Positions 48,581 through 59,050 of a stretch of 64,000 nucleotides of DNA are shown piece after piece. Within the stretch, counting starts at the first letter, position 1; every line of letters begins with the position of its first letter. Below the pieces are notes generated by a model that did no database searches, was not told the origin of the DNA, and worked only from the letters and a program-made list of their open reading frames with translations. Source of the DNA: Phoronis australis. Its lineage: Eukaryota > Phoronida > Phoronidae. A program made the position numbers and the translations under genes. The stretch is from positions 13,229-77,228 of the forward strand of contig NMRA01000719.1 of assembly GCA_002633005.1 (NCBI GenBank), in the 5' to 3' direction.

Positions 48581-50926
48581 TACCGTAAACGTTCGGGTAA
48601 ATACCTTGGGAGGTTTAGTTGGCAAACCCAAAAAATTGGGGGTGGGCAGTTAACCAGACATGGGCGCTTAAACATGAAATTTCAAGAAATCCAGGGTGGG
48701 CGGTTAACCGAACATGGGCGCTTATTACGACAGACAACCGCCCAGGGCGGTTAATCTTACCTCGTGATTTAAGTCCCCACAAGACACACGTACTCGGAAC
48801 GCATGGCACTTTTCTAAGAGCTTTATCGTCACGTCGCCAAATAATACTAAAAACTTCATAACAGCGGATGATCCCAACAAAGGTTCTATTGCCTTCAGAT
48901 TAGTCATTCATAATTAAATTTACAAAATTCCTGAGTAATAGACCCGTGCCATCCTGCGGTCTTGTTAGTTTGTAGTGCGCAGACGACCAGTGACCACGCA
49001 GCGCTCCACTTGGATAGCAAGCGGTAATACCGCAAAAGTGCGCGCATGCAAGCATCACGTGTTGCAGAGGTCACAGCTGACACCAAGGTTACAGACCTGT
49101 GGTGGCTGTCAGTCAGAGAGCAGTTTTAAAATTAGTTGAAATAAAGTTTGAAAAACTATTATTCAGGTGTGTTTTGTGCTTGGGATGTTTGTAATCAACA
49201 CTCCGTGACTCAATCACATTTTCACTTCCCGTTGCATGAAACAGGCTCAGCAAAGAAGTAAGACAAGAATCGGGGGGGNNNNNNNNNNNNGAGCCAGTCG
49301 TCAATCAAGAAGAAAACGACACAACGTTTCACGTTTCAATTCATTCTTAAACGACCACCTTACCCAACTTCGTGGTGGAAAACACATTTAATTTATATGC
49401 AAGATGTCCAGGTTATGTTCTATTACAATATCACCTACACTATCGCGCTGTGGCACTGGTTGGTCCCGCTGTTCGCGCGCAATGTCCCGGCAGGCAATCT
49501 TGACTTGGAAAGGTTGTCAAGTAATATAATGGCTTCTTTCCATATGCATCTCGTTTTTAATGGCCAAAGATAGTGGCGGGATTCAGCACGCGCGTAGGGC
49601 CTCAATATGAGTAACCTGTCAATCACATGTTGGTATCAAGGTAACATGCACTCAGTGTGGGAACTTACGCGCATGCACCATGACTACAAAGTCACACATC
49701 AAAAGAGAGCAGCGACAGTCCTACGGTAAAAGAAACCGGTGTGACGCTGTGCTTTTAAGCTGTTGTTAGGAAAGACCCAGTGCTTTATGATATTCCTCTG
49801 TTCTAATGTCCCCCAAAACTGCAATGTCAAGTCTACTTCGATATTTTCCGGCTCGATATTCCCTAGGCCCTAGTATGCCATGCCCGTAGCTAGCTGCGTG
49901 CACCTACCAACTATCGCCAATTTTCATTCAGTCTGCATCGTAGATATCTCAGGCTCGAATGGTATGAATTTTGTTCAGGCTGAAATTGGCCAGTGCAGAA
50001 ACAAAATTATTCTGGATGGCTAAAAAGGGAATATGGAAGCAAAAATTCAGTCAGGCAGGGGTTGACGCAAGAAATCGTAGTAAAGAACAGCAAGCGACAT
50101 TAGTTAAATCTGCTAACGTCAGTGTGACTGAGATGCAAAAACTCAATTTGACTAGAAGTTTTTTATCACTTCAAGATGATACTCAAACATACAGTAACTA
50201 TTGCTAACCTTTGAACTCAGAAATCGAGAGGCAGCAAATCGGTAACCCAGTGATCGAGGCACACTGTCCCTTTGGTCGGCACACATCCTCAATAACCTGG
50301 CAATAACATTCATCAAAAAAGGAAGAATTTGACATCTTTCCATGAGTTATGGGAATTAATTCTTAAAAATACGAGTCTCAGAGCTTCCCACCTAAAGAGA
50401 ATTTGGAGGGTTGGCAAAACCATTGTCACATTTCTCTGGCCCGATTATTTCGGATATATGTTTTATGTAGTGCACTGCAGATGGAAACTCAGAGTGGCAG
50501 ACAGCGTCGCTGAAAGCGGAAATACTGACGTCGGCAGGGTTCTTAAACTTTGCAAACATGAGAAGAAAATAAATTGACAAAAACGTTCAAGTATTGAATT
50601 TTGAAATAAGTACATGACCCGGGAAAATTATTTGTTACTTGTACAGTAATTCACATTGCCAAAGCGCCGTCCGGAGGCCCTGCGTCGTTGCGCTCGTTCT
50701 GATCACCTAAAAGTCGGGAATCGCGCGTTTTCTAACACTGGGCGCTAAATTTTCAATCTTAAAAAGTCGGGGATGGGTGCTTAACCGAGAGGTGGGCGCT
50801 TAACTGGAAATCTTGAAAATCGCAGAGGGGGGTAAACTGAGCAGTGGGCGATAATATCGAAAATCCACCTAAAGTAGGGGGTGGGCGGTTAACTGAGCAT
50901 GGGCGTTAACCCGAACGTTTACGGTA
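48581..50926. mobile_element. 2.3 kb inverted-repeat element, TA-CCGTAAACGTTCGGG ends
   Basis: The left end TACCGTAAACGTTCGGGTAA and the right end (inverse TACCGTAAACGTTCGGGTTA) are nearly perfect TIRs flanked by TA. Both subterminal zones carry repeated TGGGCGGTTAAC and ATGGGCGCTTA blocks. Frames at 49.97-50.21 and 50.33-50.58 kb have no recognised domain. The gap at 49279-49290 is inside. Non-autonomous DNA transposon. Confidence 0.8.
49279..49290. other. Assembly gap, 12 N
   Basis: Unknown bases after a G run (CGGGGGGG), inside the inverted-repeat element. Confidence 0.99.
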
Positions 50927-51555
50927 CATTACACGGCATGAATCGGAGAATAAGTATAACGGGTTCTATAATTTCTACTTTGTCTTAACAATGTTACGAC
51001 TGTAACTCAATTTTTCCCGAGTCTGTCTTGCATTTATCTTGTGTTTGGCACTTTATCTAAGAAAAGAATGACGATGAAAATTTCTGATCGTGAAAATACA
51101 AATGCCGAATATACAAAAGCACCTATAATTGTTGTAGCCGTGTAAGTGCTGTTTAGATTTTTGTTTGGCATTTCTATATTTTGTTTTGTTATTATGTTTT
51201 CTCCTCTTCACATAGTCATTTCAACGTTGGACAATAATAGTGTTTTGATAGACTGTTATTCTTCAACATTTCTGTACACATAATGAGACTTAAGAAAACT
51301 TGCACCTGTTCACACTTAAAATTTTAACAGAATTGTGTGATGTTCATCAGCAGAGACCTGTAGGAAGAAATATCCGAACCATTGTCCATAACTGTAGCGA
51401 ATATATGGCGCAATGAAATGAAAACAGTCGACACAGATGGGATTGTAATTGGTTAAGTATATATTAAATAAAAAAGTGGAAAATTAAGTATATAAAGTAG
51501 ATGACGGGTTACGTCCTTTATGAGTTCACACCGTCTTGGTGTTTTCATTTTTCTT

Positions 51556-51820
51556 TTCAGGTCGTCACAAATCAAGTCTTCGAACAGTCGTGAGCTGCCG
51601 GGAAACAAGTGTGTCAATGTGCGCAACGACGGTCTTGGCAGGGGGCGAAACCTGGACGACACCAGAAGAATTAGTGGCACTAAATCGTCATTGGTGTGCA
51701 GCAGGAGGTCAGCGGAGCAAATTAGTAGTGACTGAGGGTGAGCTGCGTGAAATTGATGACTGTGGGACGGCGCTAAACTGGTGACGATCAGAAGAAACGG
51801 CCCTGTTATCTTTCACCCAG
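51556..51820 (+). repeat. Duplicated segment, paralogous to 29.69-29.99 kb
   Basis: GC-rich, preceded by a good acceptor-like tract (TTTTTCTTTTCAG ending at 51560), and open in two frames (for example TTVLAGGETWTTPEELVALN). The other copy lacks both frames and has a matching noncoding sequence, so I treat it as a repeat and not a terminal exon. Confidence 0.6.
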
Positions 51821-53577
51821 ATTATCAGAACAAGTTGACTGTTACTGGTTATATTTCATTCACAAACAGACTTCACAAGAGTTTTCACTGTCACCAATTA
51901 AACCTGTGGTTAAAAATGTACGCAAACATAGTTGTGTTAAATCATCTAGAGTGCATCAAGACGCGCCAGTGTATCACTGAGTTAGTATAAATGGACATTT
52001 CAAAGGCTGTCGGTGAGAAAGCTTTTAAATACGATATAAAAAATGATTGGGTGAATTTGACGTTGGAAGGATTTGAAATTGCATTCGCTTTCTAGACTGC
52101 GCCCTTCTATACACAATTCGTTAGTTGATCGTGTCTCCATCAATATAATTCACATATCAAGGTTTGAGTGACACTAATGGGCTCAGCAGGCTTGAATTTA
52201 GGTGTACGTATTAATAATGCTTTTCTCTTTCGCAACATACGAAAATATGATTGTATTTATTTCATGTAAACAAATTGATTCTACATTCATCATGCTCATG
52301 CCGACTTCTAAAATTTTTGAAGAGATTTAGCTCACCAAATTCGAACAATAGTGAAATGAAACATTTTGGAGTTCCACCAAATTCAGACACCACAAAAGTC
52401 TCGTCCCGCGTTATTCGACCAAGAATGAATTTGTTCTACTGGAATAAATTTTGAGTATCCGAAAATTGCGCGGCTTTAGCGCACCCTAAATGATGGAGTC
52501 ATTAAATGTACATTTAAGGATTTGATAGTTATCCATGTATCCTATTATGTACTCAAGCACAGAATAATACAAACTCTTCTTAAGTTCGTACAAAAGTTGA
52601 ATAGAAAATGCCCAAAAACAATTTCAAGTTCAATCTCGAGTAAAAGGGATTTGAGCCCAGGCCCACTGTTCAAGTCAACTAGTCTGTGTAAGCCATGCAA
52701 CAAAGCTTTGAAATTTCACTATCCCAACACCAAAAACATGAAAAACAGTCTTTGAAAAATCGAAATGTTTCAACTTTGCCATTGATTTTTTTTAAAAACT
52801 ATTGCTGGAGGATTTCCTCTTTCACAAAAACAGGTTACAGCCAAACTCTGTTTATAGGTTCGGTAAAATTGTGCTCATAAGACTAGAGGTTCATTATTGC
52901 GTTAATTGTTTCCCAATGGCACAATTACCTAGCCTTCGTGTTATTACTGTGGGAGAAAAGTCATAAACTTTACCATGGAAAATAAAGGACAGGTTACGAA
53001 AGGTTATGTAAAAGTCATTAACTTTATTGCCATTATGTCTTGTACCATTATATAGTTTGTACAGAGGTTTCAGTAAAAAATTTGTAAAAAAAATTAAACA
53101 GAAGGTCTAATACATGTCCCTGCATTTGAAACCCAAGCTGATTCAATTCAAATCGATCATTGCTTATTTCCAGATGACGTTATTGTACACGTTTTCTGCA
53201 TAAAACAAGATCAGCTAGTGTAACTAAAATATCGCCAAATCCATTCCTCATAAATCCAGTGGATCATGATCCAAAATTGACAGCATCACCTGGGGTACCC
53301 TTCTGCTTAATCCTTAAACAAAAGTACCTATATGCAATGCCTAATATGTAATTTGAAATAAAAGCGTCAGTAGCATTAAAAATATAAATATTTTACCATG
53401 GATTGTTGTGGTTGATGGTCACACCCTACTAAACTTAAAATTCTGAGTTAAAGATTAAGCAACCGGGTCGAGTTTGCGGGGATTATTGTTGCAAAATTCC
53501 CTTATCTATTGAAAGGTAACGGGCTTCAACTGACTTATTAAACGTTAACTTTGAAAGCTTTATAAATCTCTTTTTAG

Positions 53578-53900
53578 GTATATCAACGGAGATTATCATT
53601 CATACTCTGGTGAAATTGATCCAGCTATGTCAGGGATCAGGTCACAGCTTGACCTTGACAATGTACTAATTCTTGACAAGGAGAAAAATTGGTTTGACCA
53701 GAGAGTCAACGAGTGTATATACAAAAGAATTTAAAATCCATCTTTGAACTGAGGAGGTGGCTTGAGACTCAACCTATTGCACGCCTGGGACAAGATTCTG
53801 ACTAAAGTTTCCCGCCGATTTTCCCAACTCCGACCGAATACACCAGAGGTCGCACCTTGAAAAACCTAGCAGAGGCTGGCGAAACGTTGCCTTTCATCTC
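53578..53900 (+). mobile_element. Broken remnant of a GIY-YIG-type retroelement reverse transcriptase C-terminus
   Basis: The frame reads DKEKNWFDQRVNECIYKRI, stop, NPSLN, stop, GGGLRLNLLHAWDK. This matches the (W)F.RGV.EAIY.....PSLN..GGLR pattern at the C-terminal end of invertebrate retroelement proteins with a GIY-YIG nuclease (Penelope-like and relatives). Two stops in 40 codons show it is dead. The upstream RT domain is absent. Confidence 0.7.
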
Positions 53901-54753
53901 AAGTAAGTTCAGTAACGACTCATAGTTTTCTGCATGTTACAACCTAACAGTAAAGTAATCCCTTCTCCTACAAGAGTTCAAATTTAAGAAAAACTAACAG
54001 GATCCCACAATAGCAGTTTGGGATAAAACGCATCAAGGTTGTGTAGAACCTTATTGACATCAGTTAGCATATTTAGCCAAACATGATCTACAAAGATATA
54101 GATTTTAACTTGGTAAAAGAATATACCGTATTTTCTGAAAGTAGGACACCCGTAGAATTTGATTTTCAACTTACAAATCTGCCATTAATGAAGGAATATT
54201 CTATTTCAAGTTTAATGTTAGGTGAAGCCTTATCGCAAAATCTGTGCATTTAGTCAAATTATACCTAAACTAAAAAATATTATACAATACAAATTTATTT
54301 TCCAAATTTTTGAAAATTTGATTTTTGACTTAGTGCCATAAACTGGATCACGTGACTATGTCTTTGAAACAAAAAGGAGACAAGGTACACTAATACCAAA
54401 ACGATAATAAAATGATCAGTTTTCTACTCGATAAAATAATTCAAGATGAACTCTCAAAAACGCCGTTTCAGTTACATAAATTTTCGTTTGGCATTTTCAT
54501 TTTATGCAATCTTTGATTTTGATAGCTCCTTGTGTAAATGTGGAACATTTTGAAGACAACGCCCAACAGCGTCTTGGAAATCTGCGCATAAAACATCATC
54601 CATATATGGCTTCCTCTGAATCTGGTCAGAAATGTCTGAGGTATGATATTTCGAAGTTAGTCGAATTTGGAATTTTTCTTGGATCTCACATCAACTTGAG
54701 TAACAACTTAGCTTTAAATGAAAAAGGGCAGCTTTAAATAGGACAATACTCAC

Positions 54754-54834
54754 CCTGCCGTCACCTGGCCTGTGATAAACGCCAACAAGAAGGCTAACTG
54801 GATAACCATGATGAACAGCACCACTAAGGGGAGT
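54754..54834 (-). CDS. CD109: CD109-like exon 1: signal peptide
   Basis: An ATG at 54809-54807 opens MVIQLAFLLAFITGQVTA, a compact secretory signal, followed by GG and a GTGAGT donor (phase 2). The exon has its own acceptor (TTTGTTACAG, ending at 54835), and the frame stays open upstream of this ATG as RLPLVVLFI. The true start may therefore be in an upstream exon I cannot identify, giving a longer hydrophobic signal. Joining to exon 2 restores Gly-Thr-Tyr at the mature N-terminus. The intron to exon 2 is 15.6 kb. Confidence 0.75.
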
Positions 54835-55190
54835 CTGTAACAAATATAATCACTGTTACACAATACGTGCCAGTTTATATCCTAGACGTTTATTGTTCAC
54901 ATTGGGACAGAAATAGGTCTGACGTTTACCACTGCAGCACCTGTTTACCTGCGCAGCTCCGTACCTGGCTATAGCTGATGAGTAAGCAGTCAACAGTGAC
55001 CTGAACTGACCTACTTTGTGTCCACTGGGCAAAGGCTCTATGCAGAATGGACACATCACTTACCACTCAGATGTGTATTTTCACTGCCAGATTACCTTTG
55101 AAAGGGTCACTTTTTACAAATTGAATTCCATATAAAAATGCCTTTTCCTATTTAGTACCATACAAAACCGAGTTGGGAGATTTAAGTAAG

Positions 55191-55687
55191 GCCTTTTCAT
55201 AGACTCCGGTCTGAGCGGAGCGTCAACATAAGCAGCAAAGTTAAGTGGACCATTCATAATGGCTTCGGTAGTTAATGAACATTGAAGTAAATGGTAGATG
55301 ATGCTGTTGTCATCGAAGTTATCGCAAGATAGCGCTAAATACTAAGAGTTTTTTCAATGTGACAATTTGGGAACATTTACATGTGCTAATTGACATAAAA
55401 CTTATTTTTAAATCGATTGGTGATTAATACAGCAAAATATAAGCAACTATTACCAACGACGCTACCCTGTAATTATTAACAATAACAGTGGCACCTGGCG
55501 ATAACTTCAATTGGACATAAGTTCACCATTCATACTGCACCGCAGCATCGACGCTGCGCTGGTAAATCCACCTGTTAACTGGGATGTTTACTGGAGCTGT
55601 TAACTTCGATCCAGGACCTCAGTTAAGCGTTCATACTGACCGCAACTCCCCAAACCATCGACGCGTCGATGTTAGTATGAAAGGCCC
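55191..55687. mobile_element. MITE family F, copy 1
   Basis: Left GGCCTTTTCATA, right GTTAGTATGAAAGGCCC, inverted. Inside: GTCATCGAAGTTATCGCAAG, AAATCGATTGGT, CAGTGGCACCTGGCGATAA, GATCCAGGACC, and paired AGTTAAGCGTTCATACTG blocks. About 497 bp; no ORF. Confidence 0.8.
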
Positions 55688-55960
55688 AATAGAGTTGGCC
55701 CTTTTGTTGATTTTCAGCCTTGTCTAAGGCTACTGAAACTGGTGGTCATTTCCCTGTTACAATAGGGTGTCGATAAGACCTGTTCAAAATGACCATTCCA
55801 GCAGATACAGCAGGGTAAGACTACTGGAACGACCTTAAAGAAAGGATGAAAGTCATTATAAACAGGTTCCTTTCACTGTTTTCCATGGACACATAACCCG
55901 TTAGTTCATACAGGTTTAACAGTCTTTCTGAAACAAACTAGCAGATTGTAAGATTTTANT

Positions 55961-56240
55961 TGATGTAGATCTGAGCTAATGAAGTGGAAAGATAACAGCC
56001 AGCACTACTGTCTCAACAATGATGGTTGTTATTACACCCAAATTGGTTTTCTCAGCCAGAAACTGCCGAGAGTAGTTTTAACTTGGTACATTTAACCTTA
56101 AATATTACAAAATGACTAAAAACGTAATTTGTGTTTATCTTGACCAAGGGCCACTTCCCACAGGTACCATGGTTTTAAATATTTTCGTAATTTCATTCTT
56201 AATACTCCCGTGTACTTGTTTTTTTTTCTTACCGGGAACG
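55961..56240 (+). repeat. Duplicated segment, paralogous to 33461-33750
   Basis: Same ordered blocks as the copy in CD109-like intron 5. It leads into an open frame here that the other copy lacks. Confidence 0.8.
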
Positions 56241-56504
56241 GGTAGTTATCTTTTTAGCCTCCCTTCAGAAATCGATGTTGTCCCAGGAGCTGAACCCGAA
56301 TGGGAGCTTGTTGCAATGAATTTTGTCAGACCACTACGACAAACCAAAAATGTTTCGTGCCACAAAATGTGTACATATACATCATATTCTGGTGCTGAAA
56401 ACATCACCTTCTTCACAGCGGTATTTGCTATTCCAAAGCACTTGTCTACATATCCTAGGTGTAAATTGAAATTGGTTACGATAAATTGCCTAGAACTCCC
56501 ATGA
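56112..56504 (+). other. Unassigned 130-codon ORF overlapping a duplicated segment
   Basis: The open frame has an internal hydrophobic stretch (MVLNIFVISFLILP) that could be a signal or anchor, then a Cys-containing tail. No family recognised. The first 120 nt are homologous to 33,630-33,745, where the frame is not kept, so at least that part is repeat-derived. Confidence 0.2.
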
Positions 56505-57270
56505 TGGACAAACGAACCCATGGAGTGATAAAGAACTTAGCAAGTATTGCCTCAACAACAACCACTCAGTTTTTCTAAAGCCTAGAAATTAATTCTAATC
56601 TTAATAAGAAACGAGATGAGAGCAAACTTGTAATTGCAACAGGTTTTGTTGAAAAGTTGATTTTGACAGTTTAGTGTTTCTTTAATAAGTAGAACTGAGG
56701 ACAGGGCAGTCATATTTTAATGCAGTATAAATGGTGGTAGAACACTTGAATGAGTTCTGGCTTTTTTAAGAAGTGAGAGTAGCTCACTTTTCCATTACAC
56801 GCCTGTATTTCATCATGGTTCCCTCTCGGGGGGGAGGGTAGTCTCTGTGTTCTCATTCCGGGTAAAAGGCAGACCAGTGAACCGTGCAAAATAAGCATAA
56901 TTGAATACAAGTACTCACCAGGTTTACTTCTGTTGGCACAAAGTTTAAACACAGCATTAAATGCAATGACCCATCACTCAAAAAGGGAAGGTATGTATTT
57001 TTAATAGACAATCAAAAATATATATAATAACTTGCCCTAAATTTAATGTGAAAATAATATGAAGAATGGTAATAAAAACAACAGCTGTGACAGTTGTTAC
57101 AAGGCACGGTAGGAGGGACTGTGACGCACAATGAAACAAATTTTGCTAGTTTATAAACAAGGTATAGGGAGGGGAGTTTATGAATAAGGTATACATTGGG
57201 GGAGGGTGGGGGGTGAGTAAGAAACTGGTGCAGCAGTGCTGTAGCACCTCACCATAGACCAAGATACAGT

Positions 57271-57517
57271 ACAGTAATTTTCCACATAATCTGCACAAGA
57301 ACAATTGCCAAAATGGTCATTTTCCATTTTTCAAAGGCTGGTAACATTTTTGCAAATAATGGAAATTAATCAAATGTTGTTTTTTGATGTCCATACACTG
57401 GTATAAGCCATGCTTAAAATAGCTTTTAATCTCGATTTTTGTGCTGAAATTTAACAAAAATAAAAACAGAATTTCCTTGGTCTGCCATATTGCGTGCTAA
57501 ATAAGTGAAGAGTTAGG
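57271..57517. mobile_element. MITE family E, copy
   Basis: Begins ACAGTAATTTTCCACATAA, then GCACAAGAACAATTGCC, ATGGTCATTTTCC, TTTCAAAGGCTGGTAAC, and ends AATAAGTGAAGAGTTAGG. Confidence 0.75.
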
Positions 57518-58199
57518 GTGCAAGACAAAAGTAATCAAATAATACAGTTACGGTGAAAGACAAAAGTAATCAAACAAAATATCATTTTACAACCATGACA
57601 GCTAATTCCGTTTACATCAAAAATGACCAGTGATGGCTTTTATAGCACAAAAATTCCAATTACAGAATCACTTAGCCACCTTACTAACTTTCCTGAAAAT
57701 TCACAATTCTCAGTCAAGAGGCAAGCTACGAAAGGTTACTCTGATGACAAACTCGGCTTTTGCCCAGAAGTCATCATTCAGGAAATTCAGAATCATTTTG
57801 ACTAAATATTTTTGGAATGTACTGTACCACTTATTGAAAGGCTGTTGTACACTATAAGTACAAATAAAAACTAAAGTTTGCTTCCCCTCATCTGATTGAC
57901 CGTAAAATAAGCACGCGACTCGAAACATTTTGTTTGCAATCTAATAAAAGCAATAGTTTCCTGATTGTAAAAACGAAACAGCTATGTTTTGTAACAAAAA
58001 TCACTACCCCAAACTGATAAGGAGAAAATAAAACAATTTAAACACTGGCCTACCAATCTTAGAAAGGCAAAGGTTAGACAAGAGTAAAGAACAGTATTTT
58101 AAGAACGATACTACCATTCCAACAATGATATGTGTGTGTATCAGAAAACGGTAAAGAAATAACAAGTGATGACTTTTAAATGTTTCCATGGTAGTTGAA

Positions 58200-59050
58200 T
58201 CCATCCCAAAATTTACATCATTCACGTAGTATCTCCTCATTATGAAAACATAGGACAAATTTCATGAAGATCTACCAAACAAATTGTTAGAAATGAAGGC
58301 ACACAATGGCACAATGACATTGAGACAAATAAAAAAACCAAAATGCCACTTTAAGTGGACCCTATGGTAGAAGAGTCTGAAAATTAATGCCCCCTCAATA
58401 GCAACACACCTGTCAACGTTCATGATTCTTCAAGCAGTTTGCGGAGAAACAAACAAAAATTAACACTAGCAAAAAATATCTCAAATCCATCCAAAATTGG
58501 AAGGCTCTGCCCTCTCACCAAATTTCATGACATTCCATCCAGGAACTCTGAAGATACAGTGCCTAACATAATAAAATAAAATTGCCACCACGAGACATTT
58601 CAGTAGGCAGACTGGTCCAAGAGAAGTACGTCATCTGTTGCACCACAATGGTAAATTACAATCCTGAATATACTTGTCAAATTTTAAGACCACGCAGGGA
58701 GTTCAGCTGTGGATGCAAAGAAACGTAATTGTCACTGTGGGTGCCACAGTAGTCTGACTCCTCTGAAAGTCAACTTCCTACAAGAAACATCTCGCATTTT
58801 GTCAATTCTCTTAGTTGGAGGCAGGAGCAGTTTTCCACATAGGAAGGTTGACTCGAAGATATCAATTAAAATTTCCACTGGGCAGTGCAGAATAGGTCTA
58901 ATCCATTCAAAAATATAAAGGAGTTGTCTTCTTAATAGAAACCCATTTGCCAAATTTCACAAAATTATGTCAAGTAAATAAAGATACAAAGGTAAACAAA
59001 ACATACTAAAACTGCCAGTAAGGGTCACAGCGACAGTCAGATCCGGTCAA
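58200..59050. repeat. Dispersed repeat units (family of 25.1-25.5 kb)
   Basis: Recurrent CAAATTTCA(T/C)GA, GATACA(G/A), AAAATTGCCAC and CAGTCAGATCC(G) phrases mark at least three diverged units at irregular spacing. Noncoding. Confidence 0.55.

Larger units (their letters stand above)
39117..54753 (-). other. CD109-like intron 1 (15.6 kb)
   Basis: The largest intron of the CD109-like gene by this model. It holds the hairpin copies, two LINE tails, two inverted-repeat elements, the duplicated segment at 51.6 kb and the GIY-YIG remnant. Scattered frames of 60-120 codons lack domains. No exon of another gene supported. Confidence 0.6.
19805..54834 (-). other. CD109: CD109-like / alpha-2-macroglobulin-superfamily gene, N-terminal part (13 exons)
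   Basis: Thirteen minus-strand segments with GT-AG junctions and matching phases join into one 461-codon open frame (1383 nt). In order: signal peptide, an MG1 start (TYVLTSPK), MG2 with TDKAIYKPKQTVRFRV, DPQSNKIKHW and LGDWKI, VDEYVLPKFEVTV at the MG2/MG3 boundary, YTYGKGVVGSG in MG3, LNFMVKLTKADG in MG4, and the start of MG5. These are hallmarks of the alpha-2-macroglobulin superfamily. The DP.SN.I..W and LGDW spacing looks most like CD109 and insect TEPs. Family members are secreted or GPI-anchored thioester proteins that trap proteases, opsonise, or bind TGF-beta; the role here is inferred. Sequons include NMT (residue 94), NYT (about 250) and NET (about 399). The usual length is about 1400-1500 residues, so the bait-like region, thioester motif and receptor-binding domain are missing from what I could find. 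The spread over 35 kb is due to introns full of repeats. Confidence 0.92.

Noticed and set aside
51520-51784. Terminal coding exon after a strong acceptor
   Set aside because: The paralogous copy at 29.7-30.0 kb is noncoding in the same frames, so the openness is probably chance.
56925-56945. Donor-like CCTG|GTGAGT on the minus strand as a 5' exon of the CD109-like gene
   Set aside because: No start codon or signal continuing in the phase needed for exon 1.
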